A stretch of DNA of 64,000 bases from Elymus sibiricus (Eukaryota > Streptophyta > Magnoliopsida > Poales > Poaceae). The DNA is taken from NCBI GenBank assembly GCA_039707655.1, contig CM077667.1, positions 415,815,409 to 415,879,408 of the forward strand. Direction: 5' to 3'. Shown here one piece after another: positions 32,909-46,306 of the stretch. The translations under genes were made by a program, and so were the position numbers. The notes below the pieces were generated by a model. That model ran no database searches. It was given only the letters and a program-made list of their open reading frames with translations, and was not told where the DNA came from. Numbering within the stretch: position 1 is the first letter of the stretch; every line of letters starts with the position of its first letter.

Positions 32909-34372
32909 TTTACTTGCACCTTTTGCTCGTGCTAATCTGTTTGCAAGACTTGAAGGAAGCCTCTCGCTCCGATATTCGCGGCCTCCACTCGTGGAGGGGG
33001 CTTGAATGGTTAAAATCCGTGGAGTGAGGTCTTTTTTTTTTTAACTTCCGTGGAGTGAGGTCGGCGGAGCGGAGTTGTGGCAATGCAATTTTGTGGAGTA
33101 TTGTTATACATACGCACAACTTATTACGGGATTAAAGTAAGAAGCAACATGTAGAATTGTGATTGGGGATAGGGGGAGGAAGGGGCCCATCCTGATGAAA
33201 TTCAAGTGTGTGGGCGGACAACGACGCCTTCATGAAGGTAACAATGCATGAACATCGTCATCACCAGATCCAACCGTATAGGACAGATCATGGGTTTTCA
33301 CTAGACTTCAGATATTGCCTTCACCCAAGGAGCGTAGACTGTTAATGACAGGTACAACCAATGAAGGTTAGACCTAGGATTTTCACCCCGAATCTCGATG
33401 GTTGGTACTCGAAGAGCACCACCAAAGATGAAACCCACAAAGTTGCTCGCACCAACTTGCCACAAAGAAGTATTGCTACAATGTCCTGATTAGCGCAAGA
33501 ATCGCGGACCAAGATGAAACCCACACATTGGCAATTGATGAGATGTCGGATCTACTAGGACCGAGATGTGGCACACCTCGACTATCACTATAAGACGAGT
33601 GATATTCGTTGGTCTTCCGTCGCGTTTGCGGAAAGCAGAGGGTAGACTATCGCGCGAAGCCACATGGCCACATCATGCGACACCTTCAATGGCCTCTCCC
33701 GCCAAGCCGTCGCAGCAATCGGCTCCATCGATCATATCACGTCTGCACCCATACCACGGGGATCATGAAGATCGAGACACATATGTTGTAGGGAGGTCGG
33801 CCCTCACCGGATCAAACTGTGATCCATTCCGTCGCTGCACCACAAGGCGGAATGTGTCACATACATACGTCCCGACGACTAAGATGCAAAAAAGGCATCA
33901 CGCCACCGGGCGACCAGGACCCCGCCCCAACCGTTGCTAATCGGAATAGGGTCGGATCTATCACCACCACCACGATCTCTTTGTAGTCATGGTGACACGA
34001 CAACCACCAATATGCCTAGGGCAGTCACCCGGAGCCCGAGATCCGATGGAGCGCATGATGTGGGGTCGCCACCACTCCCCATCCAAAGGGCTCCCTACAA
34101 CAATAACTAGCTTAGCATGTCGGTTTCTTTCGGTCATGCCCAAGATGGGCATGGGGAGGGAGGCAGTTGGGTTTGTGCCCATGAGTATTCCATTGTGCTC
34201 GAGATGTCTGATGTACCACGACGATCTCTATGCAAGTTATGTGATGGTTACTAGAAACTAACAAAGCCCACGCGACAACACAAACACGTTCGAGGGAGCA
34301 ACAGTTGGACGTTTGAGAGAGCAGAGGTTGTGCTGATCGCGATACCAAAGAGTTGCTAACAAAACTGCCATT
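32909..34372. other. Intergenic sequence without recognised gene
   Basis: Several short ORFs on both strands, none with a motif. It contains a T-run (33030-33040) between two copies of cttccgtggagtgaggtc-like sequence (33017 and 33045). Probably an old unrecognised repeat. Confidence 0.4.
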
Positions 34373-35440
34373 TGAAAGGTCATATTATCCCCTAAGTGAT
34401 TTTGGTGTTAATGACAACACAATTGGTGTTCTAATTGTGTGCTTCAATCTCTACATAGTGCTATGTCATATTCAAAAGACAAGCATACATTAACAAATTT
34501 CACCCACACCGATGCTTAAAAGAGAGCCCTCAAGTTGTGATCATCATTCCTAGGAAAAGGCAAAACACTCCGGGGACTGGCCCCTTCGAATAGCTTTCGT
34601 GGTCGACAGAAAAGTGTACAACTTGATTGCACACTTTTTGTTAAACACTAGAACCTGCTTGAAGCCTCTAGGGTCCGACCAGATTCCGAGGCAAACAATG
34701 AGTGTGTTGCACGCTCTCGGTTAACTCCGGCACCTGCCGTTAAGGCGCCCAGAGCCTTCAGGGCACGCAGATTTTTGGGCATAACGACTGGAATTTGGCG
34801 GGGGGGCTGTTTAAATGGTCTTCTTCCCCACAAAGAAGGTGACGACTCCACCCTTTCTCCTCTAGTGATACAATCTCAAATTTATTGGAGATCCTTCACT
34901 AGCCACCCAAACTTGTTGATCTTATAGGGAGAGCAAGAGGAGACCACGTTCTACACTTTCACCAAAGCAAATTTGAACTCCTTTGATCCTAAGTGGATCT
35001 TTTTACTCTTGGAGTTGTTGGGGACTCTTAGTTGGTTGGAATCCTTCCAGAAGCGTCATTGTTGTGATGTGCTCCGGAGAAGTTTGTAAAGGTTTTGTGG
35101 GCACCTTCAAGTCTAACCACGAGTGATCTGAGGCTCATCCGTTGGGGTGACTCAAAGAAGATTAGGGTGAGCCACTTGGTGACGTTTGGGAAGTTTTGAC
35201 TCCTACACCTCTCCAACAGAGATTAGCACTCGCCAAGAGTGTGAACTTTGAGATACATATTGGTCTCCAAGTTTGTGGTTCATCCTTTCTGCACCTTTAG
35301 TTGCATTGCTTGCTAGCTACCTTGTTGCCCTTGCTACTTGTTGTTTACTAGCTCTTTGCATCATATATGTTGTTCTCACCTTATATTGCATTTCCAGAGG
35401 ACTTATTTATCCATATTACCCATGCATGTTATGGTACACT
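34373..35440 (+). repeat. Degenerate LTR related to the outer element's LTR
   Basis: Begins TGAAAGGTCATATTATCC and then has CCCCTAAGTGATTTTGGTG and TTAATGACAACACAA. These align well with the start of the LTR at 3656 (CCCTAGGTGGTTTTGG, TTAATAACAACA). The later part has the same leader-like character. No polypurine tract or second LTR is seen, so it is probably a decayed solo LTR; its right end is uncertain. Confidence 0.45.
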
Positions 35441-36180
35441 ACATGTACATAGCTAGACCCAAACGCTTGCATCATCCCCAACATGTAGACACACTAACAT
35501 ACGCCAAGGTGTGGATAGACTACTCGATTGACTGCACGCGACCCATAGTTCCACACATCCCCATGGTGTCTTCATGCCTACCTGTACCTTCATTCACCTT
35601 CGAAAGCCCTTACGCAGACCGTATGAACTTTCTCGCCCACACAACTTTTACATTTGTTCGTTCTAGTCCTCCAGCATAGATGGGACCACTAGCCGTCCTT
35701 TCGCGCCCATGGCACCTTGATAGTTTCAGGTCGCACCTAAGAAAAAGGAACTTCAAGATGCAACGATACTGGATTCACTCCCTCCTAAACTCATTCGTCA
35801 CTTTGCAAATATCCTCATAACCACCGCCGACGTTGACACCTAGATCGATATACGGGAGCTTAGAGGGACTTGTCAAGAACGTTGTACCTGGGTGATGAGA
35901 ACAATGAGACACCACGGTATGACAAAAACCGCCTTTTTGTTGACTTGTCCACCAACTGCTTAGCCCGCCTACACTACTTAGCGCTAGGAAAGACTCCAAT
36001 GAAAGTGAAGGTAGGACCGCCACCCTCAACCCACTCACACGCCACAATGTATACTTCGCTTCCAATGGCAGTTGATCAAACCAAATCACATTCTGGTGCA
36101 GTGCATATTTAACTTAGCTGGTGGCAGTAGGTCAATCCCCTAGAACTTCCCAAATTAGCTAGGGTTAGAGGAGTAGGGCG
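35441..36180. other. Intergenic sequence without recognised gene
   Basis: ORFs of at most 113 codons without motifs. Nothing supported. Confidence 0.4.
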
Positions 36181-36579
36181 TTTTGGAGCTCAGGCTCCAT
36201 GGAGCCCTTTATTTTTGAACAATTCAAAATTCAAATTTCCTGATTTCAAAAAAATCTGAAAAAAATATGCAAGTATACAAGGATGAAATGTGTATGTGTG
36301 CAAAAATTCAGGATGAAATACCTTGAGATGCGATCTGTGCAAAAAGAACAAATTCATGAACTTTTGGGATGAATAGTACCATGTGTTAAAAAGCCACAAA
36401 TTTGTCTTTTTTGCACAGCCCTCGTTTTAATGAATTTCGTTCTGAAAATTTACACACATGTGTGTTATGCCTTCATGTACATCTGTATTTTTTCAGATTT
36501 TTTTGAAATGTAAAAATATGAAATTTGATGAATTTTGAACTTTTCAAAAACCGGCCTCCATAGAGGCCGAGCTCCAAAA
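36181..36579. mobile_element. Terminal-inverted-repeat MITE (Mutator-like or unclassified)
   Basis: About 399 bp with ends TTTTGGAGCTC...GAGCTCCAAAA. Inside these are further inverted words GGCTCCATGGAGCC (left) and GGCCTCCATAGAGGCC (right), and an AT-rich core. No coding capacity. The target duplication is unclear. Confidence 0.5.
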
Positions 36580-36605
36580 GGCATTTTCGGGGTTAGAGTT
36601 TACTA

Positions 36606-36685
36606 CTTCCTCTGTACTGAAATACATGTCGGTGGAGTAGCTGAATTTAAGCTACTCCACGACATGTATTTCGGTACAAAGGGAG
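36606..36685. mobile_element. Very short Stowaway MITE, near-complete hairpin
   Basis: 80 bp between TA dinucleotides (36604-36605, 36686-36687). Both arms read CTnCCTnTGTACnGAAATACATGTCG-like sequence and pair almost over the whole length (GTGGAGTAGC with GCTACTCCAC), leaving a loop of only a few bases. Confidence 0.75.
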
Positions 36686-36687
36686 TA

Positions 36688-37512
36688 CTATGTAGCATCT
36701 GGTTAAAGTTTTGGATGCTAAACTCTTTCTGCTAAAGCATCTTGGTTTGGAAAGATTTCAGAACTTAGCTAGGGTTAGGGTTTAGTATGTAGCATTTGGC
36801 AAGAACCCTAATGTATGGCTGTATGTCTGTCAGATTATGCAAATAACTGATTCAGACAGTCTTTTCATTTGATAAGGACTACGGGTGAGACATCTAGCAG
36901 GTATATAAAAGAACAAGACAAACACCTGAAAATCCCAGCAGAACTGGAACAACTTGCTCTTTGTCAAGGATTCCAACTGTCAGAGCACTAGTAATCTATC
37001 TGATACACTGACACAAATACCTTGTTTTTTTTACTTTCTGTCTTTCTGATACATTATAAACCATGTTACAGACGACTGTAAAAAAAACTTGTTACAGATA
37101 TGTGAATCAGTAAGCGAGCAACTGGATTGTGATAAATTTCAGATAACAAGGAAGAACTGGAATGATGATAAATTTAGTGTTAAAAGTATGTCGCTACAAA
37201 ACCATGAGTTTTATGGATGCAACATATTTACAACAGTAGTACAATATACATTTTGAAAATCTAGGGATGGCACCGAGGAGGGTCTCTGAATCAACTGGTT
37301 AGGACTGTATTTAAATGCAACATGATGTGGGCAACTCCATCCTTTGCAGGCCAGGAAACCAGTCAGCGGCAAGCGGCCAAGGTTATCGTTTGGCTTCCAG
37401 TTCCTTTTACGTTCAACAACAGATCAAGTTTCAACAACACAATGCACCACGGTCCATGGGGAGCTTCTTGCTCGGGCCAACAATGCTTGAGATTACAGCA
37501 AACAGTGGTTTA
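36688..37512 (-). other. 3' flank and probable 3' UTR of POLA1
   Basis: Downstream of the POLA1 stop on its strand. No ORF with a motif. I cannot place the polyadenylation site with confidence. Confidence 0.4.
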
Positions 37513-40500
37513 TCAGATTGACACTGCTAGATCTGTCAATTGAACCCATCCAAAAGCACATCTGTCACGGATTTTCTGAATCTCCAGAAATGCCAAGCTT
37601 ATGGTCTGGTTTAATACTGCAAATTCTTTCTCGAAAGGAAGCCGAATCTTCTGATCCAACTGCATCAAAAAATCTTTACATCAACTACAGCATTCACAAA
37701 GGGAAACGAAAAAACCAGCAATTGGGTTTTGTCTAACCTTCTCAAGACACCGAGTTGCATCAAGTACATAGCAAAAGTAGGACAATTGCCTGTATAGATC
37801 TGCCTCTGTGTACTGTCAGCACACAGAATAAGTATAAGTCGCCATCAAAGAACAAACAAGCACATTGTAAACTTAAGCCTGTATCAACAAACCTGTCTGA
37901 CTAGACGGCCGTTGCATTGTGGATAGTTCGGGCAGATGGTTCCTCTCTCAGAATCCCCCATCACTCTAAGGTTCACAATGTGAGTTGAATATTTGCAACC
38001 CTCATCATCGCACTGGAAAGAAATAGGTCAAAAGCAAAGGTTCGTTACATGTAGACAGACACCCAAAGGCCAGAATGTGAAATACCAATCAGAAGTGGAA
38101 ACTATACTTACCATCAGTAAACCTTTATAATACCGATTGATGAAAGTATCAGCCTGTCTTTTTATCTGGCATGGACAAAAATCAATTTCAGCTCAGCAAT
38201 CTGAATGCTAAATCGTACTACATGAAGTGGTATTAACCTGGTTGGAGAGCACAGCAGGAGAAACTCTGCACTCATCAGTATCATCTGGACATCTTGGGCA
38301 CCGCATCCGACGCCAGAAATTCACAGTAGCATCTTTTCCTTCATTTGAATCTGATAAACTAGCAATCAGACTTGATACAGGGGGGCACTCGAAGGTACTG
38401 GTACAGCTTGGGCATGATAAGCGCATTGGCTCACAGCCACGATATCTGCAAGTATTACTCATGTTATTTTTAGTTGGAAGTTACAGACCGCACGAATCAA
38501 AGCGAAATAAGCATATGTTTACCTCTCGTCTTCATCATCAATTACAGATAAGAGCATGCTAGACGTATCTTCGTTGCTAGACCCGGTCAATCTTGATTGG
38601 AACTGATGCCAAGGATTTAGAAGGATCAAAAACACATGATAGCAGAACTTTCTTATTTAATTACATAGTTAACCATGAAGCAAGAGCAGATGCACACCTT
38701 GGATGCATCAAGTCCAAGACATTCAGCCAGTCGGGCTGGGCTAGTACCCTCAATTGAAGCACATAGACGAGAAACGACAGGATGAATCTGTAAAAGCAAT
38801 TTAGAATTTAAAAAATACAGTACAGATAAATGTAGCATACAAGAACTATATAATTTCTTATATGCAAAGGAGGACCTGCTGTGACAAATAATACTCGATG
38901 TCAATCATCCACTTGTTAGGGTCTCGTTTTAACTCATCCGGATGCCTAGCTCTTTGAGCAATTCCCCCAGAATGTGTATTATCTGAATCCTGTTTGGAAT
39001 AGTCAAATAAAGTTAGAATTGCCCCTTAATAGTCAAGTAAATTTAAGGTCTGATTAGAATATTTCAAACAAAGCTAAAAACAGATACTCCCAAAACATTC
39101 TTGTGGCAGGAATACATTTTTAAAATTAAGATAATTTCAGACAAACGAAAAATTATGTTCCCTTAATGTATTTCAAACAAAGCTAAAAACAGATACTCCC
39201 AAAACATTCTTGTGGCAGGACTACATTTTTAAAATTAAGATAATTTGAGACAAACGAAAAATTATGTTCCCTTAATGCGTTGTCATTAGGTCAAAGCAGA
39301 GGTTAACAATAACAGCACAGTAAGAGAACCCAAGACCAAATACTAGTACTTGGGTATATATGAAAGACAAAAGAAGTTGCAATACCTGTTGTGTGCAAAT
39401 AATGTAAGGAACTGTATCACCTGCAGAGCATCCAGAGAAACCATTTTGCTTCAGTCTTAAAGCAACCTGAAAAACACGATCAAAGGAAGACAACGCTTAG
39501 CTGAGCTCATCAGTTTCCCATTAATCTCAGAAACAAATGACCAAAAGAAATAAAACAGGTAAATCTTACCTGGACATGAGGCTGGTTTTTAGCATCTGGG
39601 TAATCTTCTGGCGCTTTCGTTAGACTCTTTGTGATGATATATTTTTCAAGCTCTATTTGACCACTTTTCATCTGTGCTTGGACCTGCAATAATACTCATA
39701 TTCAGTAAATCGTACATTTTATTACACTAACAAATATAGCACCAATGCACATACAGTCAAAACTTTAGTGAGGAGCGGTAGCAACCAAAATTAATGCCCC
39801 TCAGAAAACATGGAGAAGGAAAACTTAAGAGATGAAAAATATATTGTAGGCTATTCACCTGGACGAGAGAATTATGTATTGACTCAATAACATCATCACA
39901 TGTCCTGTAGAAACAGTTTTAACATGGATGAGATAAAAGGGAACATCTCAAGCAAAATTAATGACGCCTAAAATACTTACCCTCCAGACAAAATTTGATT
40001 CAGGCAAAAATCACCAATTTCTTTTGACAGCAAACTCCAATCACGCCTGACCATATCAAGTCCCTTGCGCTCAATGTTCTGTATCAAGCATGTTAGAATA
40101 GCTCGCCTAGTTTTACTAGATAAATATTAAGTTGGAATAAGCACACACCTCTCTTAAACTACCATCTAGTGTCACTTTAATGGCAGCATACTTCTTCTTT
40201 TTGAGAAGCAACATTCTTTTGTATACACCATCAAGATCAATCTCCAGACAACGGTACTTCTTGTTCACCTGCATAAGCAGTCATGGCAAGTTGATGTTTT
40301 TGTGCTGCTCATAGATCATAGTTTAGTACCCAAGGCTGTGATTTTAATATCAGAGTCCTACCTCCTGAATGACCTTTCCAGCAATTGCTTTTGCCTTGGA
40401 GATGTCATCCAGTCCAGTATATATCATTATGGAGTCCGTGTCACCATAAATAACCTGTCCAATAAGATGAAAAGAAATATCAATATGACCAATTTATTTG

Positions 40501-43500
40501 TAAAGAAAGTTGGTGTTGAATCTTGTTATAAGCAGTTAGTAATATACATACCTCCAAGTTTAAATTATTCTGAACCAGATCAACAGTGTTTTGCAAGATC
40601 TCTCTACCCTGCAGGGGCATCATAGCGTATATCAGTCACAACAAAGATAGTAGCACATGTTTGTAAATTACTTTTGAAGGAGAGAAAATATGTTCTCACT
40701 TGTAGGGTAATAAGCTCAGCAAGTGGCTTTGCAAAAAACCTAGAATTAGAAAAGCCCAAGCAACCGTACATACTGGAGCATAAGGTTAAAAGGATAAGTT
40801 AGTGCCCATCGATCATACTGGACGAATTGAAGAGGAATTACTAATGTTTGTGACATGTATTTTTTTTACCTATTTGCGGTAAGCTTCAAAGCTTGCTGTT
40901 GGATATCAAACTGCTGCCTTTTGAGACCAGAGGCAGTTTTGAGCCATGATTTAACCATTCTTCTCCTCTCCACCAAACTCTTCAGCAACTGTGTTGTTAG
41001 CCATGATTGCAAACACATGTTAGAACAAAATTATGCCCTGGCGAAAAGCTACATTTCATCAATAACTGAAGTACAAAGAAAAGTGAAGACAGGACAAACA
41101 ATCACGTGCTAAAGTACAGTCCAAGTAAGCCTTTTGTGTTTCGTAAGTGTACACCTTTTTTGGCATCCATAAAGAAGCCAATGAGTTTAATGGCAAATCA
41201 GGTGTGTTATTCTATTACTTGCACACCAAAATGACCAGAAGAATATGTCTCAGTAGTCTATTCCAAAACCAAGGTTTGTGAATTCTCATAGGATTTAAAA
41301 TTGGCAAGGGAGTACAACTCTGTGATTATTAATTACAAGTCACTCAGAAAAATGAGCTGAAAGCAAACTTTTTATTTGTTATATTCTTGGTGGAAAGTTT
41401 CAAAGCAATATAGATGTTACCCATAGGGAATCCCACCTGTGGCATGTTAGTATGTCGTACCCAGCTAGCGGCTCAATTTTGCAAAACAATGTTTGTCCCG
41501 GTCCCCCAAGTAAGGAAAAACACCATATCTGAATAAAAGCACATGTATGTAAGTACCTCAGGCAAAACACCAGTAGCCTTTGAAGTTGGCAGGTTAGGGA
41601 GATTGCCATCAGAAGAACGCTCAACAGTGGTGAAGCAGATATTGAATTCCTGAGGGGAGAAGAGAATAAAAAAAACAGTGAATATATATCAAGGGCATCA
41701 CTTAACAGTTAACTCATGGAGAATAAGCCAGACCTTACAGGATCTGTGAAAAATAACGACTCGCCTGAATTATTGAAGGATAAAGACTGTTGAAGTCCAG
41801 AAGTAGAATATACTTGTCGTATAGACCTTTTTTAGGCTCCAAAACCAAGCCACCAGCATATGAAGGGCCTTTTTTTGCTTTACCTTGATCACCATTATGC
41901 ACCTCATCGTCAATGGAAGGATCAGCAGCACCATCAGCAGCGTTTCCACCTTCGGTATCAGTATTAAGTTTTCGTTTTGCAGAGTTCAGCTCCTTGTTGC
42001 GTGCAGCAAACTTATCTGGTACGATGAATTTTTTTGCATGGAATGAATGCAACAGTAGATATTCTACCCTCTGAGCTCTAGCACCCTGCATCCATTTCAT
42101 GTGAGGTCATGTCAAAACAACGTTGTCTTTTGTCCTTTTTTCAAAGACTGCATTGTTGCAGATGTAACTTCGCATAGAAATAATGATGGTATACCTGGAG
42201 AGTTTTTCCCCACAGATTACCACTAATATTTGTCAGTTGGCGTGTAAGCGGGAGAACACTCAAGTGGAACATGAGCTCCAAAGAAAGCCATGCATCAGTC
42301 TCACCGTACTCAACCTACATGAGGATGATAAATTGGTACAGATTGCTTCAGTTCATAATTCTTAAGACATGGCATTCTCTTGAAAGAAGTAAGCATGATT
42401 TTTGAATTCAAAGAACCACACCAGCTTTAGAAGTGTTCCCGATGATTGGAACATTGGAGGTATATCATGTGGTGAAACCTCTCTTCTGTCTTTTTTCAAT
42501 TGCGTCTCTGCAAGTTGTGTCAGAGAATAACTCACCTGCGTAAAACGTATAGGTTAGAGTTGTTGAGTTTGACTTTAAGATTGCACCAAACAATTAAAAT
42601 GCTGGTTACCTCCCGCAGAAGATCACGAGAGCATAAGTAGGTGTCACAAAGGAGACGGCCAGCAATGCAGGACATAATTCCTAAACTTGCCCCAGAACCA
42701 TATAGTGTGTTTCCTTTGGTAAGCCTGGGCATTACTGATCTCCTAAGGCGACCAATTTTGGACCACATGCTGCTTGGTACTTTGCAGGTCTAGAAGAAAA
42801 AGGCATAAAGTTACCAAGGAGAACAGGGAGCTACTAGTACAGATTCTATAAAGGTACCAAGATAAACCAGAAATATAATTATAAAAACCTGAGCACGGTG
42901 CAGAAGGACATCCAGGTCAAATCCCGAAATGTTGTGCCCCACAAGTACATCACAATCAAGTTTACTAAGCTCAATCATCAAGCGATTTAACAAAGCACGT
43001 TCACTGAAAATGGAATAGAAAAGATTAGTAAATGCGAAGATCAGAACTCAGATTTGTTCAAAGGAACATGTAAAATACATAAGCAACAACAGTACCCACC
43101 TGCTCTCTAGTGCCAGCACGTTGCTACCAGCCTTCTGGTTCCTATCAGAAGCTTCTTTGGTGAGGCCTATAGGAAATATGCTACCTTCAAGCTTGCGCAT
43201 GACAGTAAAATGGCTGATCATTCCCCGTTTCTGCCAATCTTCAGAACGCATTGGAGTATCAATCTGAAATGACCCCAAAAGGTAAACAGCATTTATTTGG
43301 TATAAAGTTTCTCTAGCTTATAAAATAATCTCACAAATATATAGACTCGATAATTGTTTCAGATAAACCCAAAGTGCATCAGTTTGTCTAAATAAGAACT
43401 GCTTCATATATTCAGAGGCATGGAAGGTTCCATTTGCTTGATACATCATTGCCAAGGTATGTCAGCTTTTCTAGAAAATATTGTTCCAGAAGACAAGGAT

Positions 43501-46306
43501 AAACATTTACCTGATACCTAAACTGCTTACATATGTACAAACAAATACTAGAACAAAATACTTCAACCCCAGATTGGCATGCTTACTTTTACTTGGTGAC
43601 AGCATATGACTGATGCTGACACAATCTCATGCACGTTGTGTTTCTCATTTATGATAGTTTTAAGATTAACAGCAGCAACTACAACTGGGGGGACTTCCAG
43701 TGTAGTACTTGTCATCAAAACAGAAATGTCTTTTGGGCAGTCGACTGTAACTTCAAATTTACACCAGCTGACCTGTGGAAACGCCAAAAACCATCAGCAC
43801 CACCAATATAATGCAACGAAGAATCAGGCAGGAGCTATAAGACTATAAGAGAATCAAATAACTTAGATATAAAACACAGCCTGGAATGAGAGGACAGCAT
43901 GAGGTCAAGGATATACCCGCTGAGTAGATGGACATGCCACAAATTTAGAAATTGATAGCCATGAAGGACCCTTGATCTTCCTTTTGATGAGAAACAGTTC
44001 AAGTGCACTGAAAAGGTACAATGGTTACTGTGTGTGAGGAAAGGATTTGGCACGGAGAGTACAACACTGGAATTGCTGTGCATAGCATGGGTCACACATT
44101 TTATGGATCATACCTATTGTTTGTCCCAAGTAACGCATGGAAATGTTCACCTCTAAGGTCAGCTGGTACCACAGGATCCTACGAAAATGCATATGATATA
44201 AGGAAAAAAGGAAATATGAGACAGAAGATGCATTGTTCAAGAAACATACCTTGTATGGGTAATTGATTTTCAGGACATACTGCTCACCGATTGGTACATC
44301 AGTTCTCTCAAATGCATAGTTCCTCTAAGGCATGCCAAATATGAACAATTAGCATAGACAAGGATATTACAGGGGTTGAATTTACAGGATGGTTCCACCT
44401 ACAAACCTTGACTGGAGTCATCACAAAATTTGAAACATTGAGGTCAGACAACTTGTCAGCTATTTCACTCTTTAGTCCAGATGACAACTCCTGGAAAAAC
44501 GATATGTAGTGTGCATATGAGATAAATATGTTGCAATGAGCATTTAGCTTAGTACATGAAAAAAATCGATATCTCACATGTAAAGTTGCTCGAAGTGATG
44601 GCGAAGCATCAGAACTTGTGGAGTTCTTCTCTATCCTTGATATTGTGTCCCTTGGGAATACTGAACTGCTTGGGATTGCATATATGCACCTTTGCACATT
44701 TTTTACAACGACACAACAACTATGGAACCTCTTGCCTATTACGACCTACAAAGAAAAACGGTCGGTCAAAAAAGTGCAGTGTATAACCTAGAGCTGCAAA
44801 CATGTAATAGCTGATAATCCAATAGAACATGCAACTATTCAACAAAGTTGACATGCTTGACCATAGCAATATATGGAGCTTTAAAAAAATTGTGTACTTT
44901 ATGGCAGTAATGATCTGTGCCTCTATGGAATACATTCATTCATTTCAGATACTAAAATACATAAAGCACCACATAACAATTTATATAAATCAGCTATCCT
45001 ACTAAGCTAAAGATCACTTAGCTTGGTGCTGGTGAAATATTGTGTGAACAAAACAAAGCACTTCAACAGATGTTGACAACTAAACATATGTCTCTTATAG
45101 GGATGATTTGCCAGAATACTTCAATAGAAACTTAGTAGGAATGATATTTACCTTCCCAAACAAATAGACTGTGCCTGAATTGATACCAAAGGGCTCCTCA
45201 TATGCATCCAGCACATAGAATGGCAGGGCTCCATCCTTGAGCTCAAACTCCGAGCTTTCATCCACATCGGCGGTACCATGAACAGCCGCCTCTCCCTCGC
45301 CTCCTGCATTCTCCCCATCCCCACATATCTTCATCCAACCTGCTGTTGCATTCAACATATCACCATTCCTGGTGCCCTCTGCCTTAATCTTAGCATTTAA
45401 ACGGTGCACCTTCTCTATCGTCACCTCCCCATTAGCCTCCTGCTTCAGTTCCTCCGAGCTCTTATTCTCATCACCCAATTCAGCACTAGAACCTGGAGCT
45501 GCTTCTAATTTGGGTTGCATTTCCACATCAGGCTTCAATTCCACCTCTGGCTGCAATTCCACCTCCATATCGTTTCCATGGTCTGAAACCCCATCAGCCT
45601 CGAACCCATTATCCGATCTAACCTCCATTTCAGCATGTACGGCTGCCTGGATTGCCTTAATTTGGGCAACTGGAGCAGGCGGCGGTGTCGGGGCAGAGAC
45701 CCTACCAACGCGACGACGGCGCTCCTCGCGGTCGTTCTCATCGGGGGCGAACTCGGCGATGACGTCGTCCACGATGCTGTCCGCGGCCAGCGACGAGCCC
45801 CTGGTGCGGTCGCTGCCCGACTTCTTAAAAAAGGAGGAGGTGAACATGGCGGAGAGGCGATCCTTGCCCGTCATCGCACCGGCGGCGGAGAGGGACGCCA
45901 TGGCAGAAGACTGCTGGGGAGGACGCTTCGCCTGGGGAGGGCGCGGCTGCTTCCGCTTGCGGGGGGCGCCATCCTCGCCGCCAGATCCCTCGTCGGAGGA
46001 GGAAGGGAGGGCGCGGTGGGTCCAGTCCTCCTCGCGGCCGTCGTCGACGTAGCCGAGGCCGTCGTCGTCGATGATGAAGGCGCCGGCGTCCTTGCGGCGG
46101 CGGGCGACGAGGGCGGCGTAGTCCTCCTCGGCGACGGTGTCGTAGATCGGGTCCTCCATCCGCACCTGGACGGCGGCGGCGGAGCGGGCGCCGCCGCCGC
46201 GGATGGCGCGGAGGCGCTCGAGCGCCGCGGAGCGCGCCACCGCCTCGGTGCCCCGGGTGCGCGTGCGGCGGCCGGATGCGGCGGCGTCGGCGGGCGCGTC
46301 GTCCAT
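37513..46306 (-). CDS. POLA1: DNA polymerase alpha catalytic subunit
   Basis: Replicative polymerase that extends the RNA primer made by the PRIM1/PRIM2 primase in the nucleus. The 31 exons join in phase to about 1539 codons, close to the length I recall for the Arabidopsis protein (about 1.5 thousand). Start at 46306 in a good context (gccATGG). N-terminus: charged region with the polymerase-alpha N motif [10 protein letters not shown] (residues 86-95). Family-B exonuclease-like domain at about 550-750, including [18 protein letters not shown] (about 680). Motif [11 protein letters not shown] (about 936-945), motif B region ALKLTANSMYG (about 1010-1020) and motif C YGDTDS (1063-1068) carry the catalytic Asp residues. 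The C-terminus has two zinc-binding Cys clusters: CPSC...CPRC (exon 27), then CDDEGC and CPNYPQC (exon 29). No stop or frameshift: it looks functional. E2F sites upstream suggest S-phase expression. Confidence 0.95.
39062..39279 (-). repeat. 109-bp tandem duplication in a POLA1 intron
   Basis: Two head-to-tail copies (39062-39170 and 39171-39279) starting TTTCAAACAAAGCTAAAAAC and ending near CCCTTAATG, with about two internal differences. They lie in the intron between exons 23 and 24. Confidence 0.9.
41650..41764 (-). other. POLA1: GC-AG intron in POLA1 (intron 13)
   Basis: Donor CAG|GCGAGT directly after the motif A codons (SIIQ), acceptor CCCCTCAG|GAATTC. The only in-frame junction uses GC; the nearest GT (in ATCCTGTAAGG, 26 nt further) would shift the frame. 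Confidence 0.85.

Larger units (their letters stand above)
37513..46306 (-). other. POLA1: POLA1 exon map
   Basis: Coding exons (minus strand, 5' to 3'): 46306-45152, 44745-44578, 44490-44407, 44324-44250, 44178-44114, 44007-43917, 43772-43587, 43263-43100, 43003-42889, 42789-42610, 42535-42422, 42314-42195, 42085-41765, 41649-41557, 40988-40870, 40772-40700, 40608-40552, 40454-40362, 40268-40149, 40078-39981, 39904-39859, 39683-39570, 39466-39386, 38989-38876, 38787-38698, 38602-38523, 38445-38238, 38165-38112, 38012-37893, 37812-37738, 37659-37513. Boundaries come from GT/AG signals plus reading-frame continuity; exons 5/6, 8/9, 15/16, 20/21 and 26/27 split a codon (phase 2) and all other junctions are phase 0. 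Every intron is GT-AG except the one after exon 13 (GC-AG). Confidence 0.85.
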
